Shown here: piece after piece, positions 1 to 8,689 of the stretch
How the letters are laid out: each line of letters begins with the position of its first letter
Position numbering within the stretch: the first letter of the stretch is position 1
Origin: an uncultured Lachnospiraceae bacterium
Lineage (GTDB): Bacteria; Bacillota; Clostridia; Lachnospirales; Lachnospiraceae
DNA length: 64,000 nucleotides
Direction of reading: 5' to 3'
Assembly (NCBI GenBank): GCA_910583835.1
Contig: CAJTYM010000001.1
Span: 166,987-230,986 of the forward strand
Made by a program: the position numbers and the translations under genes
The notes under the pieces: model-generated
Seen by the model: the letters and a program-made list of their open reading frames with translations, nothing else
Told to the model about the DNA's origin: nothing
Database searches by the model: none

Positions 1-1051
1 CAAGCTTCTGCTTGGTCTGTCCTTCAAACTGCGGCTCGGCAATTTTTACGCTGATAACTGCCGTCATGCCCTCCCTGATATCTTCACCGGAAAGAGCTGC
101 CTCATTTTCCTTAAGGATCTTATTCGCCTTGGCATAAGCATTAAATGTCTTGGTAAGCGCATTGCGAAATCCCGCCAGATGCGTACCACCCTCCGGCGTG
201 GTAATATTGTTTACAAAGCTATAGGTCGCATCGTTATAGGAATCGTTGTGCTGAAGAGCAACCTCCACATAGACGCCGTCCCGCTCACCTTCACAGTAAA
301 TTACATTTTCATAGAGGGCTTCCTTGCTGCGGTTGAGGTAAGTGATAAATTCTTTAATGCCGCCTTCATAATGGAACTCTTTCTCCTGTTCCATGCCTTC
401 CCTCTCATCTGTCAGGCGGATTTTTATGCCTTTGGTGAGGAAAGCCATCTCACGTAGTCGCTGTTTTAAAGTATCAAAATCAAAGACAGTTTCATCAAAA
501 ATAGTACCGTCCGGACAGAACGTGACATGTGTTCCAGTCTTATCCGGCTCGCATTTCCCTACCACTTTGAGGGAATACATGCTGTTGCCTCTTTCATAAC
601 GCTGCTTATATATTTTACCTTCATGGTAAATCTCAACTTCCAGCCAATTGGACAGGGCATTTACAACAGATGCCCCCACGCCGTGCAGACCGCCGGATAC
701 CTTATATCCGCCACCGCCAAATTTGCCGCCTGCATGGAGAACCGTAAATACTACTTCCACGGCAGGAAGCCCGGCTTTGTGATTAATTCCTACCGGAATG
801 CCGCGCCCATTATCTTTTACCCTGATACAGTTATCTTTAAGAATGCTTACATCAATGGTATCACAATAACCGGCAAGGGCTTCGTCCACGGAATTATCTA
901 CAATTTCATATACAAGATGGTGAAGTCCCCGCGAAGAAGTACTTCCAATATACATACCGGGACGTTTGCGGACTGCTTCTAACCCTTCCAAAATCTGAAT
1001 TTGGTCTGCCCCATATTCTGCATTTGTATTCGTATTTGCATCTGTACTCAT
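1..1051 (-). CDS. gyrB: DNA gyrase subunit B (partial, C-terminus beyond window)
   Basis: The ATP-hydrolysing subunit of DNA gyrase, which introduces negative supercoils in complex with GyrA. About 350 N-terminal residues are present; the rest lies left of base 1. Visible GHKL ATPase motifs are RKRPGMYIG (about 28-36), EIVDNS with the catalytic Glu (about 49-54), DNGRGIPV (80-87) and the downstream GLHGVGASVVNALS lid segment. The ATG at 1049-1051 is preceded on the minus strand by GGAGG, six bases away. It follows recF in the dnaA-dnaN-S4-recF-gyrB order typical of Firmicute origins. Identification is secure; only the truncation by the window edge is unusual. Confidence 0.97.
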   Translation of the reverse strand, partial: MSTDANTNTNAEYGADQIQILEGLEAVRKRPGMYIGSTSSRGLHHLVYEIVDNSVDEALAGYCDTIDVSILKDNCIRVKDNGRGIPVGINHKAGLPAVEVVFTVLHAGGKFGGGGYKVSGGLHGVGASVVNALSNWLEVEIYHEGKIYKQRYERGNSMYSLKVVGKCEPDKTGTHVTFCPDGTIFDETVFDFDTLKQRLREMAFLTKGIKIRLTDEREGMEQEKEFHYEGGIKEFITYLNRSKEALYENVIYCEGERDGVYVEVALQHNDSYNDATYSFVNNITTPEGGTHLAGFRNALTKTFNAYAKANKILKENEAALSGEDIREGMTAVISVKIAEPQFEGQTKQKL

Positions 1052-1081
1052 CTGGTTCCTCCATTTCTCATACTACATTTC

Positions 1082-2167
1082 TTACACTCCATCAATTACA
1101 GTTCCATTTACTACTTTAAACACCTTATCTATTTCAAACCTGTTCTTTACAAATTCATCCAGCCCTGTACAGGTAATGACTGTCTGAATATCATGTATGC
1201 TGTTTAACAAATAATTCTGCCGGCTGCTGTCAAGTTCTGACAGAACATCATCCAATATAAGCACCGGCGTCTGCCGGATAGATTTCTTCACCAGTTCAAT
1301 TTCAGATAACTTCAACGAAAGCGCACAGCTTCTCTGCTGCCCCTGTGAACCATATTTACGAATATCAACTTCGTGAATCATAAAACACATATCATCCCTG
1401 TGAGGTCCCACGGACGTCATGCCAAATTTCAAATCCCTTTCCTGATTCTTCTTAAGTTCCTGCTCAAGAAATCTTTCTTCTATGTTTGGCTCATAGCGGA
1501 TAGTCAATTCCTCTTTATTTCCTGAAATATTGCGATGGATATTTGTGACAATCCCATTCAGTTCTGCAATAAATTTCTGCCTTGACTCTATAATTTTCTT
1601 CCCATAATCTATCAATTGCATATCCCAAACTGAAAGCGTATCTTTCAGTTCCGGCTTGAAATTGATATCCTTCAGCAGCTTATTTCTCTGATTTAATATC
1701 TTATTGTACTTTGTCAGATGGTACAGGTAAATTTTGTCCAATTGGCAAAGTTCCATATCGAGGAACCTTCTGCGTTCTGAAGGCCCATTTTTAATGATAT
1801 TTAAATCTTCCGGGGAAAAAAACACAATATTCAAAATGCCAAAAAGTTCCGCGGCTTTCTTAATGGGAACTTTATTAATGGCAATTCCCTTGGACTTATT
1901 CTTCTTAATATGCATATCAATCTGGTAATCCAGACCATCCCTCTCGACAACTGTACGGATATGGGATTCCTCCTGCCCAAACTGAATCAATTCTTTGTCT
2001 TTGCTCCCCTTATGGGATCTGGTAGTACCACTGACATAAACAGCTTCTAATATATTGGTCTTTCCCTGGGCATTGTCTCCATATAAAATATTAGTACCTT
2101 TGTCAAATTCCATATACATATCGCTGTAATTGCGAAAATGACTGAGGGCAACAGATTTCAATATCAT
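1082..2167 (-). CDS. recF: DNA replication and repair protein RecF
   Basis: A 361-residue SMC-like ATPase that, with RecO and RecR, loads RecA at gaps in DNA. Walker A GDNAQGKTN lies near residue 30, the ABC-type signature SQGQQRS near 272 and Walker B LILDDVLSELD near 300, all in the expected order and spacing. The length is normal for the family. Its start overlaps the end of the S4-domain gene by 4 nt (ATGA type), which suggests translational coupling. It belongs to the dnaA-dnaN-S4-recF-gyrB minus-strand run. Confidence 0.97.
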   Translation of the reverse strand: MILKSVALSHFRNYSDMYMEFDKGTNILYGDNAQGKTNILEAVYVSGTTRSHKGSKDKELIQFGQEESHIRTVVERDGLDYQIDMHIKKNKSKGIAINKVPIKKAAELFGILNIVFFSPEDLNIIKNGPSERRRFLDMELCQLDKIYLYHLTKYNKILNQRNKLLKDINFKPELKDTLSVWDMQLIDYGKKIIESRQKFIAELNGIVTNIHRNISGNKEELTIRYEPNIEERFLEQELKKNQERDLKFGMTSVGPHRDDMCFMIHEVDIRKYGSQGQQRSCALSLKLSEIELVKKSIRQTPVLILDDVLSELDSSRQNYLLNSIHDIQTVITCTGLDEFVKNRFEIDKVFKVVNGTVIDGV

Positions 2168-2373
2168 TTCTTAATTACAATTGTCTCCCCCTCAAAGGAA
2201 ACAACATCTCCGTCTGTCAGTTTCTTGCCTCTCCTTGTCTCTACTTCTCCGTTGACAGTGACAAGCCCATCCTGAATCACCAGTTTTGCCATCACGCCCG
2301 AATCTACAAGATTAGCAGCTTTTAACGCCTGACCTAATTTGATAAAATCATCTCTCAGCTTAATTTCTTCCAT
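2164..2373 (-). CDS. yaaA: S4-domain RNA-binding protein of the YaaA/RlbA family
   Basis: A 69-residue protein consisting almost entirely of an S4 RNA-binding fold. It has the LGQALKAANLVDSGVMAK and GLVTVNGEVETRRGKKL segments typical of the small S4 gene between dnaN and recF. Homologues have been linked to ribosome assembly, but the exact role is not settled. The open frame extends to a TTG at 2400. I prefer the ATG at 2371-2373 because AAAGGA lies at good distance upstream and the family begins MEEIKL-like. It overlaps recF by 4 nt. Confidence 0.9.
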   Translation of the reverse strand: MEEIKLRDDFIKLGQALKAANLVDSGVMAKLVIQDGLVTVNGEVETRRGKKLTDGDVVSFEGETIVIKK

Positions 2374-2417
2374 ATATTCCTTTCCAGTCTGAATACCCAA
2401 CTTCTATCATTTCATCC

Positions 2418-3530
2418 TTAATTTGTTGCTGCATTGAAATTAACCGGCAATATAAGATAAACAAATTTGTCATCATCATCCCTGATGAAACAGGGAGCTT
2501 TGGGGTTTACCATATATAAGGTCACTTCCTCATCATCAATGACACGAAGGGCATCTATGAAGAACTTGGGATTAAACCCAATCATGATATCCTTACCTTC
2601 TTTTGTAATATCAATATTCTCATTCATGGAACCAATAAAGGAATTAATCTTTAATTCCATGTTTTCATCTGTGACTGTCATAATGATGGGCTTCTTTTCT
2701 CCTTCTTTAACCAAAAGCGTTGCCCTGTCGATACAGTCTAACAATTCCCGCTTGTTAATCTGAATCTTTGTCTCATAATCATGGGAGAGCATCTGCTCTA
2801 TCTTAAAGTAATCTCCCTCTATCAGCCTTGAGACTACCACCGTACTACCAAATTCAAATACAATATGGTTATCCGTAAAAAACATATTGACCATTTCATT
2901 GGCATCTCCCGGCAAAATCTTACTTACTTCCTGCAATGTCTTCCCGGGAACTACAAGTTTATGTTCCTTATAGAACTCTTTCAACTCAATATTGCGGATA
3001 GAGATTCGATGCCCATCCAGGGAAACCACTTTCAGCTGATTCTCTTTAATCTCAAATAATTCTCCCGTCATCAGCTTATTGTTATCACTATCTGCAATTG
3101 AGAAAATCGTCTGGCGTATCACTTCTTTCAATGTAAACTGTGACAGCTGGACAGAGATGTTCCTGTCTATATATGGAAGATAAGAAAAATCTTCCCCCGA
3201 TTTGCCGACAATGTTAAATCTTGCTTTTTCACAGGTAATGATTGTCTTAAAAGTGGAATCTGTCTCAACGGTAACTTCATTGTCAGGAAGCTTTCTTACA
3301 ATCTCAGAAAAAATCTTTGCATCAAGGGCTATCACGCCGCGTTCTGTAATTTCTCCTTCTATTCTAGTCTCAATCCCTAACTCCATATCATTTGCTGTAA
3401 GTTTAATCTCATTCGTAGATGCATCAATTAATATACATTCCAGAATTGCCATGGTGGTTCTGGAGGGCACTGCTTTTGATACAATATTAACTCCTTGCAG
3501 AAGATTTGATTTTGAGCATATGATTTTCAT
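2418..3530 (-). CDS. dnaN: DNA polymerase III sliding clamp (beta subunit)
   Basis: A 370-residue beta clamp that encircles DNA and tethers the replicative polymerase. Three clamp subdomains are recognisable, starting MKIICSKSNLLQGVNIVSKAV and ending in the YLILPVNFN C-terminus that forms part of the peptide-binding pocket. Length and ends are normal. It is separated from dnaA by about 208 nt containing a DnaA-box-like site (3709-3717), as is common in Firmicutes, so it may have its own promoter. Confidence 0.97.
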   Translation of the reverse strand: MKIICSKSNLLQGVNIVSKAVPSRTTMAILECILIDASTNEIKLTANDMELGIETRIEGEITERGVIALDAKIFSEIVRKLPDNEVTVETDSTFKTIITCEKARFNIVGKSGEDFSYLPYIDRNISVQLSQFTLKEVIRQTIFSIADSDNNKLMTGELFEIKENQLKVVSLDGHRISIRNIELKEFYKEHKLVVPGKTLQEVSKILPGDANEMVNMFFTDNHIVFEFGSTVVVSRLIEGDYFKIEQMLSHDYETKIQINKRELLDCIDRATLLVKEGEKKPIIMTVTDENMELKINSFIGSMNENIDITKEGKDIMIGFNPKFFIDALRVIDDEEVTLYMVNPKAPCFIRDDDDKFVYLILPVNFNAATN

Positions 3531-3708
3531 GATGTGGATATCTCCTTCCTGAACATAAAAATATATTTATAATAAAAGATTCGTATTCTTCATAATAGGG
3601 CATGTTTGTATGTTAATAACACCTGAAAGCCTGAACTTTAAAGCCTTTATGGGCATAAAGTTATTATGTAACGCTGTGAATTTCACCTTGGGATGCTATG
3701 GATAGCCT

Positions 3709-3717
3709 GTGAATAAG
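3709..3717. promoter_or_regulatory. DnaA-box-like site between dnaN and dnaA
   Basis: The sequence tgtgaataa is the reverse complement of TTATTCACA, a one-base variant of the DnaA box. It lies just downstream of dnaA, before dnaN. A single match of this length in AT-rich DNA can occur by chance. Confidence 0.4.
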
Positions 3718-3738
3718 ATTAATCTTAGATGAATCTGT

Positions 3739-5085
3739 TTAGTTTGGGTTAATCTTTTTCTTGATAGTTTCAATTAAATGGTGGAAATTTTCGTCTTTAC
3801 GGTATTCGTCAGTAACCTTCTTTACGCCATAGATAATCGTAGAGTGGTCCCTGCCGCCCAGTAAAGCCCCGATGGTGTCCAAAGGAGCGGAAGTCATGTC
3901 TTTGCATAAATACATAGCAATCTGCCTTGGCTTGGCAATGTCATTGCTTCTTGTCTTTGAAATCATCTGGTCAGTAGAAATGTTAAAATGCTCAGCTACA
4001 ATTTCAATGACCAGCTGCGGGGTAATCTCCCTTGGCTTGTCCGGGGAAATTATATTCTGCAGCTCCTGTACGGCAACTTCCAGAGTAATTTCTGTGTTTT
4101 CCAGGTTGGATAGCGCAAGCAATTTATTCAAAGCGCCTTCTAGTTCTCGTACATTGGACTTGATATTGGTAGCAATATAATCTAAGACGTTATCTTCCAG
4201 GAAAAATCCATCAATCTCTTCTTTGCGGCGCAGAATGGCCATACGTGTCTCATAATCTGGATAACCGACATCAGCAAGAAGCCCCCATTCAAAACGGGAA
4301 CGTATTCTTTCTTCCAGAGTTTCCATATCTTTGGGCGGTTTGTCGGAAGACAGCACAATCTGTTTACCGGCAGAATGAAGCACATTGAATGTATGGAAAA
4401 ATTCTTCCTGTGTACTTTCTTTTCCTATTATAAACTGCACATCGTCAATCATCAGAACGTCTACGGTCCGGTATTTCTCCCGAAGCTTATTCATCGCGGA
4501 GGCATTGCCATTACGGATAGAATCAATCACTTCGTTTGTAAATTCTTCTGAAGTGACATAGAGGACTTTCTTATCCGGTTTCTGCTTTAAGATGAAATGT
4601 CCAATTGACTGCATTAAATGGGTCTTGCCTAATCCAGGACCTCCGTAAATGTAGAGAGGATTGTAGACTTCTCCTGGAGAGTCTGCTACAGCAAGGCATG
4701 CAGCGTGTGCAAAAGAATTATTCTTTCCAACTACAAAAGTATCAAAAACGTAATTTGGGTTCAAGTTTGTATTTTTGGGACTTAAAGGTTTAGGGCTTTT
4801 TTCTTTATGGGGTCTTACGTCGTTTGCCTGGTCTTTCCCTATAAATTCAATTTCATATTCAGTGCCTGTAATTTCTGCAATCACTACCTTGAGGGGGATG
4901 GTAAATCTTTTCTTTATATAACTAATCAATACCTGCTCAGATGTGATTAGGATATAAAGTGTGGAATCTATGATATTATAAACCTGCAGAGGTTTGAGCC
5001 AGGAATTAAAGGCAACGTCTGCAACATCATATTCTTCTTTGACTGTTTGTAAGATTTCTTCCCATTTTTCTAAAATAAGCTCCAT
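3739..5085 (-). CDS. dnaA: Chromosomal replication initiator DnaA
   Basis: An AAA+ initiator that binds DnaA boxes and opens the origin. Domain I starts MELILEKWEEIL. Domain III carries the Walker A GGPGLGKTHL, Walker B MIDDVQF and sensor motifs. Domain IV contains the DNA-contact signature GGRDHSTIIYG near the C-terminus. The frame also has an upstream in-frame TTG at 5097. The ATG at 5083-5085 is preferred because GGAG sits six bases upstream, giving 448 residues. It is preceded by a promoter (5190-5218) and a leader hairpin (5125-5149). Confidence 0.98.
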   Translation of the reverse strand: MELILEKWEEILQTVKEEYDVADVAFNSWLKPLQVYNIIDSTLYILITSEQVLISYIKKRFTIPLKVVIAEITGTEYEIEFIGKDQANDVRPHKEKSPKPLSPKNTNLNPNYVFDTFVVGKNNSFAHAACLAVADSPGEVYNPLYIYGGPGLGKTHLMQSIGHFILKQKPDKKVLYVTSEEFTNEVIDSIRNGNASAMNKLREKYRTVDVLMIDDVQFIIGKESTQEEFFHTFNVLHSAGKQIVLSSDKPPKDMETLEERIRSRFEWGLLADVGYPDYETRMAILRRKEEIDGFFLEDNVLDYIATNIKSNVRELEGALNKLLALSNLENTEITLEVAVQELQNIISPDKPREITPQLVIEIVAEHFNISTDQMISKTRSNDIAKPRQIAMYLCKDMTSAPLDTIGALLGGRDHSTIIYGVKKVTDEYRKDENFHHLIETIKKKINPN

Positions 5086-5124
5086 ATAGTTCTCCAAGTC
5101 CTGTTATTTTGCTGTTGTAAACAA

Positions 5125-5149
5125 TGAGCCAATCTTCAATATTGGCTCA
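5125..5149 (-). promoter_or_regulatory. Hairpin in the dnaA leader
   Basis: A perfect 9-bp inverted repeat (tgagccaat / attggctca) with a 7-nt loop lies between the dnaA promoter and its start codon. On the minus strand it is followed by TTGTTT, so it resembles a weak intrinsic terminator or attenuator. It could instead be a structured part of oriC. Confidence 0.45.
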
Positions 5150-5189
5150 GATATATTGTTGTTTGTATATTCATAGTCTCTCATAGTCT

Positions 5190-5218
5190 ATAATAACGCA
5201 AATTGCCCAAATAATCAA
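5190..5218 (-). promoter_or_regulatory. Predicted sigma-A promoter of dnaA
   Basis: On the minus strand there is a TTGATT -35, a 17-nt spacer and a TATTAT -10, about 105 nt upstream of the dnaA ATG. Two copies of tcatagtc (5171-5188 area) lie just downstream of the -10. Confidence 0.55.
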
Positions 5219-5219
5219 T

Positions 5220-5594
5220 AAATATTTATACATGTGTAGGGGATAACTAAAGGAAAAAAATCTGTATATGGCAAAAATAAGATGATTTACTATAGTTATA
5301 AACAAGTTATCCACATTTTCTTGATAACTTTATGTAAACGTTTGTAATGTGGATAACTTGTGGATAAATTTATTTATGAATTTAGTTTCTTCCTTATTAA
5401 TATATATGGATTTTTTATAGGTGTTAAAATTGTGGAAAAGGATATTATAAAAAATGAATGGGAAATATTACTTGTAATAAAGTGGAAATTATCAAAATCA
5501 CTTATCAAGTCTATGTTGAAATTGTGGAAATGGCGTGGAATTTGTGTGTATTGGTGTTTATTTACGTGAAAAAGCAAAAAACTCCTAAAATAGC
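5220..5594. other. Replication origin (oriC) region
   Basis: An AT-rich gene-free stretch between the divergent dnaA and rpmH genes. It holds three exact DnaA boxes: ttatccaca at 5307-5315 and tgtggataa at 5348-5356 and 5359-5367. The last two are 11 nt apart start to start. Further right are several weaker gtgga-containing matches up to about 5545 in very AT-rich DNA suited to unwinding. The divergent gene layout and the canonical boxes make this the chromosomal origin. I could not identify a clear DnaA-trio tract. Confidence 0.85.
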
Positions 5595-5622
5595 TTGACT
5601 GTTGGGGATTTTTTGTTATAAT
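5595..5622 (+). promoter_or_regulatory. Predicted promoter of the rpmH-rnpA operon
   Basis: TTGACT (5595-5600), a 16-nt spacer and a perfect TATAAT (5617-5622), about 38 nt upstream of the rpmH start. It is one of the strongest promoter matches in the window, as expected for a ribosomal protein gene. Confidence 0.75.
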
Positions 5623-5660
5623 AAAAATGATGTTTTTTAACGCAGAGGAGGTGCATACCC

Positions 5661-5795
5661 ATGAAGATGACATATCAGCCCAAAAAGCGGCATAGGTCCA
5701 AAGTGCATGGATTTAGAAAGAGAATGAGCACGAAGGGCGGAAGGAAAGTTTTAGCTGCAAGAAGATTAAAAGGAAGAAAAAGGTTAACAGCTTAG
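5661..5795 (+). CDS. rpmH: 50S ribosomal protein L34
   Basis: A 44-residue, very basic ribosomal protein with the family's near-invariant sequence: MKMTYQPKKRHRSK at the start and RRLKGRKRLTA at the end. The ATG at 5661 is preceded by AGAGGAGG. It is too short for many ORF finders. It heads the classic rpmH-rnpA-yidD-yidC-jag order to the right of oriC. A short 5-bp hairpin (gccac/gtggt) follows the stop and may allow read-through into rnpA. Confidence 0.97.
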   Translation: MKMTYQPKKRHRSKVHGFRKRMSTKGGRKVLAARRLKGRKRLTA

Positions 5796-5855
5796 GCCAC
5801 ATCCATTGTGGTCTTTCTTCTACCATAGGAAAGGTCCTGTTTAGGAATATTGTTT

Positions 5856-6206
5856 ATGAAATTTTCGGAATCATTGAAGAAGAGAAGCTGTTTTCAGAAT
5901 GTATACAGGAATGGCAAATCTTATGCGAACCGTTTTTATGTAATGTATGTTCTGGAAAATAATCTGGCGAGAAACAGATTAGGAATATCAGTCAGTAAAA
6001 AAGTAGGAAACAGCGTTATCAGACATCACATCACCAGATTAGTCAGAGAAGCTTACCGATTACAGGAAGAAATGTTCAATAGTGGTTTGGACATTGTAAT
6101 CATAGCGAGGATGCCGGCGAAGAATGTGTCATATAAGGAGACAGAGAAAGCAATCCTGCATCTTGGGAATCTTCATCATATTTTGAAAAATGATACTGAA
6201 TGTTAA
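5856..6206 (+). CDS. rnpA: Ribonuclease P protein component
   Basis: A 116-residue protein cofactor of RNase P, the enzyme that removes 5' leaders from tRNA precursors. The family core is clear: NRLGISVSKKVGNSVIRHHITRLVREAYR, the RNR-like basic motif region near residues 45-70. An in-frame TTG lies at 5850, but the ATG at 5856 has AGGA nine bases upstream and matches the usual MKFSESLKK start. Order and spacing with rpmH and yidD are canonical. Confidence 0.96.
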   Translation: MKFSESLKKRSCFQNVYRNGKSYANRFYVMYVLENNLARNRLGISVSKKVGNSVIRHHITRLVREAYRLQEEMFNSGLDIVIIARMPAKNVSYKETEKAILHLGNLHHILKNDTEC

Positions 6207-6265
6207 GCAATGATGGCACAAAACGAAGTTACACAAATTAGAATCGGAAAAGAAGATGAAATGTT

Positions 6266-6475
6266 TTGAAAAGAGTTCTCATTTATTTTATTAAGTTATA
6301 CCGTAAATATTTATCGCCTTTCAAGACAACAAAATGTCCTTATTATCCTACATGTTCTACTTATGGGTTAGAAGCAATTGAAAAATATGGGGCGTTGAAG
6401 GGATCTTTGTTAGCTGGGTGGAGAATTTTGAGATGCAATCCTTTTTCTAAAGGAGGGTATGACCCGGTTCCGTAG
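6266..6475 (+). CDS. yidD: Membrane protein insertion efficiency factor YidD
   Basis: A 69-residue membrane-associated protein that assists YidC-dependent insertion. It shows the family hallmarks: YRKYLSPFKTTKCPYYPTCSTYG with its three cysteines, and GWRILRCNPFSKGGYDPVP at the C-terminus. No in-frame ATG is available at the start, and an ATG at 6261 is out of frame. Translation probably begins at TTG 6266. It lies between rnpA and yidC as in most Firmicutes. Confidence 0.94.
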   Translation: MKRVLIYFIKLYRKYLSPFKTTKCPYYPTCSTYGLEAIEKYGALKGSLLAGWRILRCNPFSKGGYDPVP

Positions 6476-6493
6476 TTTAGGAGGTTTATCGAA

Positions 6494-7759
6494 TTGGCAG
6501 AAATAGTTTTGACCCAGTATTCAGGCAAAATTGTAGGACCTATCGCGCGCTTGATTGGTTATATCATGAATAGCCTGTATATGTTTCTGAATGATGTTTT
6601 TAATGTTCAGAATATTGCTGTTTGTATTATTTTATTTACAATTATTATTTATTTTCTGATGATGCCATTAACATATAAACAGCAGAAATTTTCTAAGTTA
6701 ACGCAGGTAATGCAGCCGGAAATCAATGCAATCAGGGAGAAATATAAGGACAAAAAAGATCAGGTCTCTATGCAGAAAATGAATGAGGAGACGCAGCTGG
6801 TATATGAGAAGTATGGAGTTTCCCCAATGGGCAGCTGTGTACAGATGTTAATAAACTTTCCGATTTTCATTGCTATGTACCAGGTTATCCGAAATGTCCC
6901 TGCATATGTAGACAGTGTAAAAGACGTATACTTAAATCTGGTGGATAAAGTTGTTAATGTAGATGGATTCCAGAAGATTATGGAGAAGGTGGTAAGCGAT
7001 GTTAATGTCGCTGCAAACCTGAATTTTGAGAATGCAACCACTACTTCTAATTCCATTATTGATGTCCTTTATGCACTCCCCAGTACTGGCTGGGATGTAC
7101 TGCGTGATAACTTCAGTGGATTGTCAGATGTGATAACTTCTACAGAAGCAGCAGTACAGCATATGAATAATTTTTTTGGAATCAATATAGCGAATTCACC
7201 TTTGAATCTTATTACCAGCGGATGGAAAGAGAAGGATTTTATTCTGATTATTGGGGCAATCCTGATTCCGTTGTTTTCTTATCTGTCACAGGTACTTAAT
7301 ATCAAATTGATGCCTACCAGCGCTTCCAATGCTTCAGGCAATGAAAATGATGCGATGGCAAGACAGATGAAGACTATGAATACGATGATGCCACTGCTTT
7401 CTCTGGTTATGGTATTTTCCGTTCCGGTAGGTGCCGGTATTTATTGGATTGCAGGCTCTCTTATTCGTTCTGTTCAGCAGGTTGTTATGAACCGTCATTT
7501 CAAGAATTTAGATTTGGAAGCGATTGTTGAGAAGAACAAAGAGAAGATTAAGAAGAAGAAAGAAAAACAGGGGATACGTGAGAATCAGATTGCAAATGCT
7601 GCCAGAATTAATACGAAAAAGATTTCTGAGCCAGTCAATACAGCGGAGAAGGAGCAGAGACTTCGTGAAACTGCAGAGTTAGCAAAAAATGCAAGAAAAG
7701 GCAGCCTTTTGGATAGGGCGAATATGGTAAAGGAATTTAACGAGAGAAACAACAAGTGA
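6494..7759 (+). CDS. yidC: Membrane protein insertase YidC/Oxa1/SpoIIIJ family
   Basis: A 421-residue multi-pass membrane insertase that acts alone or with SecYEG. A hydrophobic N-terminus is followed by the conserved TYKQQKFSKLTQVMQPEINAIREKYKDKKDQ cytoplasmic hairpin. The C2 region is MGSCVQMLINFPIFIAMYQVI, and several later membrane segments end near residue 330. A long Lys/Arg-rich cytoplasmic tail follows, which may contact the ribosome. The start is TTG 6494, supported by AGGAGG nine bases upstream. No lipobox cysteine is seen. The insert between TM1 and TM2 (about 155-235) is longer than in Bacillus SpoIIIJ, as is usual in Clostridia. Confidence 0.95.
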   Translation: MAEIVLTQYSGKIVGPIARLIGYIMNSLYMFLNDVFNVQNIAVCIILFTIIIYFLMMPLTYKQQKFSKLTQVMQPEINAIREKYKDKKDQVSMQKMNEETQLVYEKYGVSPMGSCVQMLINFPIFIAMYQVIRNVPAYVDSVKDVYLNLVDKVVNVDGFQKIMEKVVSDVNVAANLNFENATTTSNSIIDVLYALPSTGWDVLRDNFSGLSDVITSTEAAVQHMNNFFGINIANSPLNLITSGWKEKDFILIIGAILIPLFSYLSQVLNIKLMPTSASNASGNENDAMARQMKTMNTMMPLLSLVMVFSVPVGAGIYWIAGSLIRSVQQVVMNRHFKNLDLEAIVEKNKEKIKKKKEKQGIRENQIANAARINTKKISEPVNTAEKEQRLRETAELAKNARKGSLLDRANMVKEFNERNNK

Positions 7760-7779
7760 TGGAACAGGGGGAATTTGAG

Positions 7780-8409
7780 ATGAATTGTGTTGAAATAACC
7801 GCTAAGACAGTTGACGATGCGATTACAGAAGGCTTGATTAAACTTGGGACTACAAGTGATAAAGTTGAGACAGAGATTATTGAAAAAGGAAGCGGCGGAT
7901 TTCTGGGAATTGGCAGCAAACCTGCAGTCGTAAAGATTTGGAAGAAGTTTTCACTTGAAGATTTTGTTAAGGAATTTCTAAATGATGTGTTCCGTGCCAT
8001 GCAAATGGAAGTTGAAATTTTTGTGACAAAGAGTGATGATGGCAAGAATGTCGATGTTGAACTGAAAGGCGAAGAGATGGGAGTTTTGATTGGCAAGCGT
8101 GGACAAACTCTGGACTCTCTGCAGTATCTGACAAATCTTGCTGTTGGCAAGCAGGTCAACGAATTTGTTAAAGTTAAGATTGATACTGAGAATTATCGAA
8201 AAAGGCGTAGGGAAACCTTGGAGAGTTTAGCGAGGAATATTGCTTATAAAGTGAAGAGGACCAAACGACCTGTTTCTTTAGAACCCATGAATCCTTTTGA
8301 GCGGCGTGTAATCCATTCCGCATTGCAGAATGACAAATATGTCTGCACACATAGTGAAGGGGAAGAACCTTTCCGGTATGTAGTAGTGACTTTAAAGAAA
8401 AATTCATAG
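7780..8409 (+). CDS. khpB: RNA-binding protein KhpB (Jag), Jag_N-KH-R3H
   Basis: A 209-residue RNA-binding protein that partners KhpA and affects cell envelope growth. Domains in order are Jag_N (about 1-50, with KGSGGFLGIGSKPA), a type II KH domain with the GKRG loop (VLIGKRGQTLDSLQYL), and an R3H domain ending FERRVIHSALQ. The frame runs back to GTG 7756, overlapping yidC. I chose ATG 7780 because of the GGGGGA upstream. An intrinsic terminator follows at 8422-8456. Confidence 0.93.
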   Translation: MNCVEITAKTVDDAITEGLIKLGTTSDKVETEIIEKGSGGFLGIGSKPAVVKIWKKFSLEDFVKEFLNDVFRAMQMEVEIFVTKSDDGKNVDVELKGEEMGVLIGKRGQTLDSLQYLTNLAVGKQVNEFVKVKIDTENYRKRRRETLESLARNIAYKVKRTKRPVSLEPMNPFERRVIHSALQNDKYVCTHSEGEEPFRYVVVTLKKNS

Positions 8410-8421
8410 TTTGATATTTAG

Positions 8422-8456
8422 AAAGGCTTTCTTTGATAATATGAGAAAGCCTTTTT
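8422..8456 (+). terminator. Intrinsic terminator after khpB
   Basis: A perfect 11-bp stem (aaaggctttct / agaaagccttt) is followed by a T-rich run. It closes the rpmH-rnpA-yidD-yidC-khpB unit. Confidence 0.85.
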
Positions 8457-8510
8457 ATTCAATAGTGCGAATTTTTTAATATGAAAAAAGTTAGGGCTTT
8501 TTATTTTATG

Positions 8511-8639
8511 GTACCAATAGGTTTGCATCACTTTGTGATGCAAACACTTTGCACATAAAAGTGACATGGAAAGCTAGCTTTCCAGACACTTTTTGTGCAA
8601 GATGTCTATGCTGCCGAAGGCAGCAAGACCTATTGGTAC
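8511..8639. repeat. Branched inverted-repeat element between khpB and mnmE
   Basis: A 12-bp perfect outer inverted repeat (gtaccaataggt at 8511-8522, acctattggtac at 8628-8639) encloses a series of further hairpins. These are gtttgcatca/tgatgcaaac (8521-8545), a near-perfect ttgcaca...gtgcaa arm around the 18-nt palindrome tggaaagctagctttcca (8566-8583), and gctgcc/ggcagc (8610-8624). The arrangement folds into a multi-branched cruciform or RNA. It may be a miniature mobile element or a structured leader of mnmE. Confidence 0.7.
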
Positions 8640-8689
8640 TACAACATCAGTTATAGAAATAAGAAGGAATTCATGAAAAGGAGATAACT

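Noticed and set aside
5360..5673. ORFs of 69 and 99 codons within oriC
   Set aside because: AT-rich low-complexity frames over DnaA boxes and the rpmH promoter.
8511..8639. Known riboswitch or T-box before mnmE
   Set aside because: I could not match any conserved riboswitch or T-box core; terminal inverted repeats favour a repeat element.
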